A DNA stretch of 64,000 bases, from the NCBI GenBank assembly GCA_034008185.1, contig CM067082.1, positions 101,117,311-101,181,310 on the forward strand, given 5' to 3'. Positions within the stretch are counted from its first letter, which is position 1; each line of letters begins with the position of its first letter. Below, piece after piece: positions 46,300 to 57,440 of this stretch. Made by a program: the position numbers and the translations under genes. This DNA comes from Gorsachius magnificus (taxonomy: Eukaryota; Chordata; Aves; Pelecaniformes; Ardeidae). A model generated the notes under the pieces. It had not been told where the DNA came from. It searched no databases and was given only the letters and a program-made list of their open reading frames with translations.

Positions 46300-46455
46300 A
46301 CTGGACTGTGTAGAAGCGATGGCCTGGCACATCAGCCCCATGGGAGTACAAAGCTCTAGTGGACACCGGCATACAGTGTACTCTAATACCATCCATTACA
46401 AAGGGGCAGAATCCGTCTATATTTCTGGAGTGACATGAGGATCTAAAGAACTCTC
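46300..46455 (+). pseudogene. retroviral protease relic (DTG motif)
   Basis: A-L-V-D-T-G-I-Q at 46353-46376 is the aspartic protease active-site motif, with the catalytic Asp codon at 46362-46364. The frame of the DTG ends at TGA 46431-46433. The downstream protease-like segment continues in another frame, which itself has TGA at 46436-46438. The gene is therefore broken by at least one frameshift and one stop. Confidence 0.75.
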
Positions 46456-48545
46456 TGTGTTGGAGGCTGTGGTAAGACTAACTGGCAATGAGTGGCAAAA
46501 GCATCCTGTTGTGACTGGTCTGGAGGCTCCGTGTATCCGTGGCATAGAGTACCTCAGGAGAGGGTACTTCAAAGACCCAAAAGGGTACTGGTGGGCTTTT
46601 GATATAGCTGTCTTGAGTACAGAGAAGATTAAACAGCTGTCTAGCTTGCCTGGTCTCTCAGAGGATCGACCTGTGGTGGGGCTGTTGCAGGTTAAAGATC
46701 AGGAGGTGCAAATTGCTACCATGACAGTGCACTGGCGACAATATTGCACCAATCGAGACGCCCTGGTTCCCATCCAAAAGTTGATCCAGAGACTGGAGAG
46801 TCAAGGAGTGATCAGTAAGACTCATTCCCCCTTTGATAGTCCCATATGGCCAGTGTAAAATTATAATGGATAGCAGAGACTAACAGTGGACTATCAATGT
46901 CTGAACGAAGTCACATTGTCACTGAGTGCTGCCATACCAGACACACTAGAACTCCTATATGAATGGGAGTCAAAGGGCACCAAATGGTATGCAACAATTG
47001 ATATCACCAAGGCATTTTTCTCTACCCCTCTGGCAGCAGAATGCGGGTCACAGTTTGCTTTCACATGGAGTACATGTGGAATCGACTGTCCCAGGGGTGG
47101 AAACACAGTCCTAGTATTTGCCATGGACTCATACAGACTGCACTGGAACAAGGTGGATCTCACGAACACCTGCAGTATACTGATGACATCATTGTGTGGG
47201 GCAACACAGCGGAAGAAGTGTTTGAGCAGGGGAAAAGAATAATCCAAATTATTTTGAAAGCTGGTTTTGCTATAAAACAAAGTTAAAGTCAAAGGACTTG
47301 CACTTTGAGGAATAAAATGGCAAGATGGGCATCATCATATCCCAATGGATATGATCAATAAAATAAGAGCTATGTCTCCACCAACTAACAAAAAATAAAC
47401 ACAAGCTTTCTTAGGTATCATGGGTTTTTGGAGAATGCATATTCCAGGTTATAGTCTTATCGTAAGCCCCCTCTATCAAGTGATCTGGAATGACTTTGAA
47501 TGGGGCTCTGAGCAGCAGCAAGCCTTTGAACAAATTAAAGGGGAGAGAGTTCATGAAGTAGCACTCGGGCCAGTCCAGGCAGGGCAAGATGTGAAAAACA
47601 TGCATTACATCTCAGCCAGGGATAACAGCCCCACCTGGAGCCTCTCGCAGAAAATGTCTGGAGAGACTCAAGGTCGACCTCTAGGGTTTTGGAGCTGGGG
47701 ATATGGGGGATCTGAAGCCCGTTACACTCCAACTGAAAAAGAAATATTAGCATAATGTGGAGGAATTTGAGCTGCTTCAGAAGCAGTTGTTACTGAAGCA
47801 CAGCTCCTGTTGGCACCCCGACTGCCAGTGCTGGGCTGGATGTTCAAAGGGAGGGTCCCCTCTGTGCATCATCCAACTGATGCTACGTGGGTTGCACCGA
47901 TAACACACTAGGCTCGAATCGGAAACCCTGACCACCCGGGAATCTTGGAAGTGATCATGGACTGGCCAGAGGGCCGAAACTTCGGAGTGTTGCCAGAGGA
48001 AGTGACTCATGCTGAAGAGGCCCCTCTGTATAATAAATTACCAGAAAATGAGAAGCAATATGCCTTGTTTACAGATGGATCCTGTCTTATTGTGGGAAAG
48101 CATCGGAGGTGGAAGGCTGCTGTGTGGAGTCCTATACGACAAGTAGCAGAAACTGCTGAAGGAGAAGGTGAATCAAGTCAGTTTGCAGAGGTGAAAGCCA
48201 TCCCGCTGGCTTAAGATACTGCTGAACAAGAAAAATGGCCAGTGCTTTATCTCAGTGCTGACTCATGGATGGTGGAAAACGCTCTGTGAGGGTGGCTACA
48301 GCAATGGAAGTAGAGCGACTGGCAGCGCAGAGGTAAACCCAGCTGGTCTGCTGAATTATGGCAAGATATTGCTGCTCTGCTAGAGAACCTGGTTGTAAAA
48401 GTACGTCATCTAGATGCTCAAGAGTCGTGCCACTGAAGAATATTGAAACACTGAGCAGGTGGACCAGGCTGCTAGAATTGAAGTGGCTCAGGTGGATCTG
48501 GATTGGGAACACAAAGGTGAGATATTTATATCTCGATAGGCCCAT
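46456..48545 (+). pseudogene. pol relic: reverse transcriptase and RNase H
   Basis: The open piece 46457-46858 runs from the end of protease into the reverse transcriptase fingers and is stopped by TAA at 46856. The palm starts in 46886-47242 with 'WYATIDITKAFF', which carries the first catalytic Asp. The second motif, QYTDDIIVWG (47173-47202, catalytic pair in YTDD), is in a different frame, so an indel lies near 47065; the frame switches back before 47420. The connection domain and 'GSEARYTPTEKEIL' end at TAA 47753. RNase H has 'YALFTDGSC' (Asp codon 48074-48076) and 'FAEVKA', ending at TAA 48212. Recognisable sequence stops at about 48.55 kb. Non-functional; a host-genome relic. Confidence 0.85.
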
Positions 48546-50851
48546 GACACTGTGACAAAGTGTTCCCAAAGATCCCTGTGAAATTGCACAGCTTCTGACC
48601 AACGCTATTATGGACTATGTCCAAGTAATACAGTTGAGCTTTGGCAAGATTTGCAACCAAATTCGGATCCACTCATCTTTAGGCTAGCAAATGCTCAGAA
48701 CAAAAGAAAACTGAGCTACAAAATGTGCTGTGATCAGATACCTTTTATTAGTTTGCACATGATACTGCCATTCAGCATGGTGATGGTAGAAAACATGAGG
48801 CATCAGAAAACATCCACTTGAATACTGGCTGTAAAACAAAAAAATAAATTTGGCAAGCAGAACACATCTGACAATTTTGTTAAAACATAAATCTTAAGGT
48901 TTTTTACTCCTGTACCTAAGGGAACTCCTGTCTTGAAGAAAGATGTAGAGAATATGTGTAGTCCCTAGTACTCTATACAACCGGTAAGTCAATTCAGTCT
49001 GGGCTTGAACACAAAATCTATTCCCAGATGATGTGCCTGTGATTCTTTTGCATCCTGAGGTGCTTGGCAAGAATCCTGACAAACAAGGTTAAACTCAAGA
49101 GAGACTCAAAATACCTGAGGCAGTGGGTTTCTAAGCCTTGATCAACCAGAAAAGAGGGAAGTATTTCTTTTTTCAGGGAGAGAAAAAAGAACAAAGAGAG
49201 GTCATTTAAGCAATGCAAACTCAACAGAGATACTGAGAATAAAAAAAACCCACAACATTGACAAACCAGGAGGCAGCAGGCAGAAAATATCACATCACTA
49301 ATGTTGTTAGGAGAACCAAAATAGCACAGGAATGAATTTCCACTGAAGGCAAAGGAAAACCTGGGGATGGTATAGACTGTAACCAGCTTTAGCAAGCAGC
49401 AAACTCTGATTAGCCACCACTGATAGCTGTTTGGTATTGTTAAGAAATAATGGTTCCTCTGAAAGTAATGTGGTATTTTTGATACAGGAGGCATTACAAC
49501 TAATGTCAGTCTTTTCCACTAGAGGCAGATCTTTTGGAGAATAAATATCAATTTTCCATATTTTACTTGATATTGTACATCCTAGAATTGTCACAAGCAC
49601 AGCATATCCACAGTACTTTTTTATCAACATATCTAATGAGAAGCAGGCCACAGCAAAATAAGATGCTTTTCTTGTTACAGCAATGCCCTTCAGCTTTGAC
49701 CCTGGATGAGATGGTAGCATCACAAGGATGCCTGGGGGCTCATTTAGCTCTTTCTTGAGATTGGTATCGGGTTGCTACCAGCTGTGGTGTGAGTTAATAC
49801 CATTAAGATACTATGTGTAAAATGCACATCTTAACTATCATAAAGTTAATGTAACTTTTATTTAGAAGAGGAGTAATACATATGGATTTCAATGAAAGAT
49901 ATTTCTGTTGGTATATTGAAGTATTGATAGAAGCCGAAATACCTACACATAAGGACTGAGGCAATCAAACAGTATTTATAACAGAAAGAAAAGCAAGCCA
50001 GGATCTCTTTTTAAAACATGGTATAATTCAAAGTTAAGTTTTCCACTAGCTGCAGAAATTTCTGTGTGGTGCTCTGTGGTTTGCATTACTTAGGAAGGAT
50101 GATGCACCGTTTTTGCTGTAGAAATCTGAATCTCAGACATGAATTGGTAAAACGTAGAAGCAAACAAAGAAGACATGAAAAAAAAATCTTACTACATCAA
50201 AGTATATTAAAACTCCTGAGTCTTCCCAATTCTTTCTCACAATACTTTTACTGTCAGTGAAATCAGGAAAGTAGACATATATATACAAAAGGTGCTTTTA
50301 TTTATTTTTTTATTATCTAGCTGGTCTTACACAGGTATGCATTCAGAATATTCTGTGCTGATTTCAAGATAAAAATACTGTTGTTTGAATTTTAATCATG
50401 TGAGGTCCAAAAATGCTATACAGATAGGAAAGTACAAACCAGATTCTAAATTGCTTTGCTTTTCATTCTTGTTTGTTGAGAATTGTTTAACTCAATCCCA
50501 GCCAAAAAGATTCTACAAGGTATAGGCAAGTTTTAATCACTGGTGATGACAATTAAACTAGAAAAAAAAAAAAATCACACTCAGTTCTTAAATACTGTGT
50601 TGAGTTTTTCAGGATTTGCAAATTATCAACATCCTCTTGTGACAAATCCTTCCTCCCTTCTCTGCAGCGCTCCTGTTACAAAAGATGCTCAATTTATTAT
50701 TCAATAAATAGGGATGCTTACACTGTTTCAGTTTGCATTCTTAGAGTAGACGTCTGTTCATTTCAATAGCTCCTGCCATGAGGAAGATAAGCAAATCACG
50801 TTCTCCAGACAATGCGCTGCTGGGTATTGACTACATCTCCACCTATCTTTG
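48546..50851. other. intergenic, with unidentified - strand open frame
   Basis: This region follows the truncation point of the ERVL-like element. The only notable thing is an open frame on the - strand (about 49780 down to 49310) with a hydrophobic segment and four N-glycosylation sequons; it is discussed as a finding because no family was recognised. Confidence 0.5.
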
Positions 50852-51078
50852 AGAAAAATGTCTCCCCTGAGCCTCCTTTTCTCCAGGCTAAACAACCCCA
50901 GTTCCCTCAGCCACTCCTCATCAGACTTGTGCTCCAGACCCTTCACTGGCTTTGTTGCTCTCCTTTGGATGTGCTCCAGCACCTCAATGTCTTTCTGGTA
51001 GTGAAGGTCCCAAAACTGAACACAGTATTTGAAGTGCAGCCTCACCAGTACTGAGTACAGTGGCTCGATCACTTCCCT
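50852..51078 (-). mobile_element. CR1 LINE fragment, end of ORF2
   Basis: Read on the - strand this encodes the C-terminal part of CR1 reverse transcriptase: '[20 protein letters not shown]', then '[16 protein letters not shown]' and '[17 protein letters not shown]'. The frame is uninterrupted across this stretch. It stops at about 50.85 kb without the 3' UTR and octamer tail seen in the 41.4 kb copy, so it is truncated at both ends. Confidence 0.88.
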
Positions 51079-53299
51079 AAATGTACAAGATAAATGATTG
51101 CCTTGAATAACACTTCAAAGCCTCAGGCATTAGAAGGCAAAGATGCTGACCTTATGGCTTTTCAAAAATTAAGCAGACATATTTAAGACTTGTAGGTCAC
51201 CATGCCTCAGGGTCCAGCTCTATTTCATCCCCAAGCATACACCACACAAGATTCCTTACTAGACTAGACATATATCAGATATTTCAGGCGTTCTGCTTGC
51301 CTCAGATGCAGAAAATTCATTATTTTTTTTTTCCTTTCTCAGTAACAGCAGGAGTCTAGTTAAGAACAAGGAATTAACAAATCCCGTCTGCTAAGGACAG
51401 CTATCTCCCTCACCCAACCCTTATTGCCAGCTATCTATTGCTGCTCCTCTGAGGTGCAGGTCAACGGGTGTGTACCCATACCTCTGCTCAGAAGGGTAAA
51501 GAAGGGCATTTGCAGTCACTGGTGCTCTGAGGATAATGAATCCAGATTAATAGCCAGGGGATTAACGTGTAATAAAGCTAGAACTCATTCAAACTTAATT
51601 TCCTTTGCTTCTGAAGCTTTCTCAGAAAACACACTTTCCTTGGAACAGCTTCTTCCTTGCCTCCTACTCTGTCCTTCCCTCAACAGCATACCACAGCAGA
51701 TGCCAGGGTTGCTGCTAAAGAGTGGAAACCTTGTTGTAATGGGTCTTTTGCTATCACACATCAAGATTCAGGATGCAGTGGGGAAGGGGAAATCTTTTTG
51801 CCTCGGACCACAGGGCAGCTCCATTTGCATCCCTGACACATTTCTTGTGTTAGGGATCTCCACCCGCCTTCCCCACATGAAAGGAGGCATGGAATCCAGG
51901 CTTAGCCCCAGGACTCACGTTTGATGTAGAGATCCCAAGGCCCCTGTCCATGAAGGAGTGCTGCCGCAGAAGAGGGGTTCAAACGTATGTGGATGTTGTG
52001 ATGGGGAAACATATGGGGGAAGGAAGAGCTGGCACCAGACCATGAGGCTCCTGGTTGCTATGTCCCTAGCAGGGAAAGAAGAGCTCTGTCCTTTTTCCCG
52101 CTTCATCAGTTTGTCTCTGGGGATCAGTTTAGACTGGGATGAGGCTGCAGTGCCGGGGGGAAGAGGAACCAGGAGGGATGTTATGTTTGGACGGACATTT
52201 GTCCTCTGGCTGCGTATAAAGCACCCCTAACTTGGCTGGCAGAGGGCTGAGTTGGTGACACCAGCCAAAGCTTTGCCTGGACTGTGGCAGCAGTCAGTAA
52301 AGCCTCCCCCCTTCAAGGCTGTCAGCAGCACTCAGAGCCACTGAATGGTGTACGTGGATCCAGCAGCTAAGTAAGGAGAGCACTACGTTTCCCAGTTCAT
52401 AGGTAACTTCTGTATTACATCTCAAATCTGGGGCTCAACTGCTGGCATTCAAAACCCCAGAGCTTTTCCGATGAATGCACAGCCTGCGGTAGCTATCAAG
52501 CAATGCCCTTTGTTGCTGCTGCATTAGAGACGTGTTTGACCCTGGCAGTGGTGCAATCTTTACATACAGACCCTCTATTTGGGAGAGCTCTTACAAATGG
52601 AGCAGGACTGAAGTGACAGTATGAAGTCAGGTTTTACATTCCCAGCTTCCCAAGAGGATTAGGGTCATAGCTCTCCAGTAACCACCATACTACTCCACAT
52701 GGTTGGAGAACACAAATGAGTAAATGATAACTTTGGAAGCCTTTACAGTCTCTGCCCTGGTTAATAAACACAGAGCAGATTTTGGGCTTATGCATATTTC
52801 TCTGCTATTGCTTCTGGTTCTTGAGGTCTTCAGGATTCCTACAACCTGCCCTCACCTCTCCTTGCCTTTCAGTTCTTGTATACTTGGCCTTTCACATTAA
52901 GGTGGTGTTCTGTCTTCTCCTCTGTTTCCTCTTTCACAGTAATCCTAAGGAGGGTCTTTCAGGGTATGTGCAATTAGCCTGATTTCTGCCAACCAGGCTA
53001 CCAGCTCGACCAGCCTGCTGAAGTTATTGGGATTTCATTATACACACCAGATTTAATTCTTTACAGGCCTCCCACAGTTCCTTAATTACATCTTGTTCCC
53101 CACATATCATTATTACTTAACTGGCCCCAAATTAAAGTCAATTTAAAAAAAAATATTTAATCACATTCCTTTCTTACTTGTGGTTGTCTAACACCCATAT
53201 AAAACAAAAGAGGTCTTATAATAGCCTTGTATATTTGAAACTTGGAACTGAAAATTATCTGCAAAGATAATAACAGTCAACCCTGCTGTGTTCCTGGTC
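51079..53299. other. intergenic, nothing recognised
   Basis: The longest open frame (166 codons, + strand, 51.42-51.92 kb) has no recognisable motifs or composition suggesting a protein. A T-rich tract is at about 51.32 kb. No repeat was recognised. Confidence 0.5.
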
Positions 53300-55500
53300 T
53301 TAATTTAAGAGAATAATGGCAATGCCAGCCTAGTAAGGACCTCACATAGTCCTTTCTCCTCTCTGAAGGTTAGGGGTATTATACCTAAACCATGTCTAAT
53401 AATTTGTCTAGCTTGATCTTAAAACCCTTCCATAAACAGTCCTCCTCTGTGCATCATATTTACGCACTGCACCACAGAAGTTTCCAAATACCAACCCCCA
53501 AAGTATTTCCAACGCAAATTCATTGAGTTCAAGACAGTCTATTTGCAAGGGTCTTTGAGAACAAATTAGCACCTTTCTGTTTAACAGACCTTCGAATAAA
53601 GGACTGTTATGACATCTTATCTCTAGTCATCTCTTTTCTACACCAAACAAAGCCATTTCCTTCAATCTTTTCTCAAAATTCTTGTCTTTGGACTTTGTTT
53701 TCTGGCCATGTTTTCTTTACCCCCTACCTTTTTGATTTCCCTCCTCTGAACTCCTCCCAGTTTGGTAACAGTTCAGAAAGTGTAGCGCCCGAAACTGTTC
53801 AGTGCCAATGCTGGCATCCCAGGACCAAGCAGGGAAGAATAATTACCTTGCATATGTTACCTACAACACTTCTGTCAGCACTGCACAGCACGAGATTTGC
53901 TTAATTTTGCAAGAGTATCATCTTATGACCATTTCGTTTGTCATGGCTCCATTAGATGGCTCCATTAGAGCAATATCTTCATTCCCTATTTTATAATTTA
54001 TTTTTAATTTCCTTTTCCCAAAGATAAGTGTTTGTATTTGAGTACTGAATTTTCCCTTGTTGATTTTGGGCCTTTTGTGCTGTTTCTCAAGATGGTTCTG
54101 AATTTTGACCCTGTATCTCAAAGAGCTTGTAATGCCTCCTAGCCTCATGTTGTTTGAAAACTTGTGTTTCATTATTCAAGTTGTTAATCAAAATCCTGAG
54201 TAGAAATATTATTTCTGTAGAACCCTGCTTTTAATGCCTTCCCAGTTTAACATAAAACCACGTGAGTGCGTGCTCATTGTATCATGACTCTGGATAGGTA
54301 CACGTTTCTTTTGTTTCCGGAAGAGCATGTTAGGCAGGACCATGTCAAAAGCCTTAGAAGAGCCAAGATGTATCTACTGCTTCTCCTTTATCCACGAGAA
54401 CAATTACTGTGTTAAAGAAGGAAACAAGGTTCGTCTGACATGATTTATTCTCGACAAATCTACTCCAGCTGTTTTTATTAGCTCATTATTCTCTAGGTAC
54501 TTACATAGTGATTCTTTAATGATTTAGTCTTGTGTATCTTTCAGGATAACACAGATAGACTTGTTATCTCCCTGAACCTTTCTTTTCCTCTTTTGAAGGA
54601 TGGGTTCTGTGGGTTTTCTTCTAGTTCCTAGAGAACCTTCTCGTCTTTTGTTACCAATGAGTGTTAATGGTTCAGATACTGCTTCAGTTTCTTAGATATT
54701 CCAGGGTAAATTCCACCAGACCACTCTGACTTTAACATATGTAACACATTAGATATTTTCTAACCTCTTCTTTCCCTACTCAGACTCGTGCATCTGTGCT
54801 CTTGTAAACAACCTAATCACTTTAGGCATTTGCTCACAATTTCTGTCGTGCCTGAAGCAAAGCTTTCTCATCTTGGTCTATTATTTGCAATCCTCCCTTA
54901 TTAAGGAAGGGGCCTGAATTTTACTTTGCCTTTTTCTGCTCCTATAGTATTCATACAACCTTTTCACATTAATTTTCATCATCCTCAACAGTAGTAAGTC
55001 ATTGTGTACTTTATCTTTCTATACTCAACCATACACTTTTGGTCTACTTTTCTACTCAGCTTTAGCCAGATGTCCTTGTTCCTAATTTGTAAATAAATCC
55101 TTTTTCTAATATTCAAGACTTTAAAGATCTTCTGCTCCAGCTATTCCTTCTTCTTACACTGATTCCTTTCTCTTTCACAGCACAATAATTTGCTGTTGTG
55201 TCTTAAATACAGATTCTTTCAGTAATTGCTCTCTCTTCTGCACTTCTTTATCTTTAAATTATCTTCCCAGTAGAATCTACTTACAAATTCCCTGAGTTTA
55301 TCAATGTCTGCTTTACCAAAGCCTATTATTTCTATTTTGCTTCTTTCATGCTGTCCTTTTCTTAAAATAGTGAACTATGATCAATAGCTTTGCAAGCATT
55401 TCCTCCCCCTTAGTCCTTGGAATCTATCATTTTTACAGAAGTTGGGCCAGTGTGTTAAGAAACCCCTGTGTCTGAAAGCTGCTGTAGTTTCTGGTCAAAC
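53300..55500 (-). mobile_element. old CR1-type LINE relic, ORF2 region (boundaries approximate)
   Basis: On the - strand, blocks resemble CR1 ORF2 in the expected order from high to low coordinate: a finger-region block at about 54.70-54.75 kb, a block reading like 'NKSCQTNLVSFFNTV' followed by 'VDKGEAVD' at about 54.38-54.47 kb, and a C-terminal block at about 53.6-53.8 kb similar in layout to the 50.9 kb copy ('aacttc..gtttggtaacagttcagaaagtgtagcgccc' in + orientation). It is full of stops and indels, far more diverged than the other CR1 copies here. The part above 55.0 kb is less certain. Confidence 0.6.
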
Positions 55501-56699
55501 AAGAGAGACAAAAAGCCTGCAAAGCATGTCCTGCTTGAGCCTGGTTCCAACAATACCTGTACTACTTGATAATGGTCAATATTACTCCAGCAATGTGCAA
55601 AGGTGATCTGCTTAATTCTGACATGATGTGGCAACTCAGTTGCCACACACACATGGAAAAGTAATGTTAATCCATTTTGTTACTTAAGGAATCCTAAACC
55701 AGTCAATGTCCAGCAGAGTTTAGGTTTTCTAAGGTGTTAGAAATCACCACTCACATTATTCAAGCATACAAACTTCTGTACTGTATGAATTCTTAGCATC
55801 TTCATAACTGCAGGAGGATATTCATATTCATATTGGTATCCTTCAGCCTTATGGTGTACTGCATCCAGTCCAACAGTGATGGAGTTGTATAGTCATACAA
55901 CAACTAAGTCATTCATCTATTCTGTGACCCAAAATGCTCTTCAAAGCTAGAAAATCTGAGGAAAAAAGGGGTGCACACCCAACGTAAATTCCTTACCTGT
56001 TGAGGTTAGGAAAAATCTAAAGATGGCACTATTAGTAGTCTCTCTTATGTCAGACTGACAGATTTTAAACAGCTTCCAGGAGGGCACCACTTTCATATTT
56101 CACCTGTCTTCTCATTATTGTTAAATCTGGAAGCTCGATGCTGGATGACAGAGATATTTGTACGGTTAAACACCAGGGGAGAGCTATGGAGATAAAAACA
56201 TGTCAGAAAACTGTCTGAATGTGGAGTTCACTTCAGACAGAAATCTCCTTTCAAGCCATAAAAATGGAAAGCTGCCTAGATCCATCCATTTCTAGCTTTC
56301 TCTTATCCATCAGCCTAGTGATTTGGCTCGTCAATCCCCTGGCAGAATTTTAAGCAGGTGTAGATGCCTGCTTTCCATCCCCATGTAAATACCACATGTA
56401 CAGAACTGTTAATGGCAATTAGACTTTAAAAGCCTGCTATAGGAAATCTCACCCAGAAGCTCAGTGAATATGACAACCATCTCACTTGCCAATATACCTC
56501 CCTCAAAAGGAAGTTTACAAGGGTGAAAAAAACCCTGTGCTCTCTTAATCACTGGCTACTAGAAGCTGTCAATGAATGAGGAGAAGCTCTTTCATGTCCC
56601 CTGAGACCACCATACTTCCCAGAGGCACCAGACTATGAGCATCTTGCTTTACTGGCTCACAACAACCACATTATAGCACCTTTTTTTAAAGATGTTTAT
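55501..56699. other. intergenic, nothing recognised
   Basis: I see no gene, repeat or RNA in this stretch. Confidence 0.45.
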
Positions 56700-57440
56700 T
56701 GAGGTCTTTCTAAAAAGCCTCACTGAAAGGCTGCTTCAAAACCCTCCTCCTCTGATAGCTAACGCCCTTTTTCTTTTTAGCCTGAATTTCAACATGGGCA
56801 ACAAATAAGCATTTTGTTCAGTTGCAAGTACGGTCCATAATCATTCTGTCTCCTCCCTAGTATAGATAGATCTGTATCGCTCTCTCGTACTTATGAACAG
56901 CAACTAGACACCATTTCAGCCTTCATTCTGCTAAAAAAGCCAGAGTGATCTAGGCTTTCCTCATAAAACAGACTCTCCATTCCCATTCTATGCCTCTGCT
57001 CCAATTTTAATGGATCTTTTTGGAGTGTGACTGACCAGCTCTACTGCAGGCAAACTTATGATGACCTTGGACTGTGGTCAATACACCCTTACCCTATTGA
57101 AACTACCAACCCCACATTCATGGCTGTCCATTTCTATCACTTAAGTCTTCTAAAACATTCTGATCATTCTCTGCAAAATGAACCGTTATTTTTTTCTTAT
57201 CTTCTGTACAAACATTGTCAATACAAATATTCATTAGGAACAGTCCCAAATCACCTCCTTTATTACCTTACCATCAGCTCTATTACCTTTCCTCTAGCCC
57301 CATGCAGCCCCTTTGACAAAAGCATATTGTTGCCTGCCCTTCTCCTAGATCCTTGCTTACTGTATAATAATTGTATTAATCTGTTCTTGGGCTACATAGG
57401 AAATTACCAGTTATGCTACTGCAGTACAAACGAGTGACAG
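56700..57440 (-). mobile_element. probable second old CR1-type relic
   Basis: The + strand stretch around 56930-57050 ('aggctttcctcataaaacag', 'actctccattcccattct', 'ctctgctccaattttaatgg') has the word order of the reverse complement of the CR1/L3 reverse transcriptase C-terminus seen at 50.9 kb. No continuous coding frame survives. The extent on either side is a guess. Confidence 0.35.

Larger units (their letters stand above)
43664..48545 (+). mobile_element. ERVL-like endogenous retrovirus, 3'-truncated
   Basis: An old proviral copy: 5' LTR, primer-binding site, a hydrophobic leader ORF, gag relic, protease with DTG, reverse transcriptase with a YTDD motif, RNase H with TDGS, and then truncation at about 48.55 kb before a recognisable integrase. 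No 3' LTR and no env was found in the window. The polymerase motifs and absence of env fit class III (ERVL) elements, which are abundant in birds. Several stops and frame changes show it is defective. It lies in the same orientation as EGFR, about 20 kb downstream of the stop codon. Class assignment is from motif style only. Confidence 0.88.

Noticed and set aside
51424..51924. 166-codon + strand open frame
   Set aside because: No domain, signal or membrane pattern recognised, and no supporting splice or promoter context.
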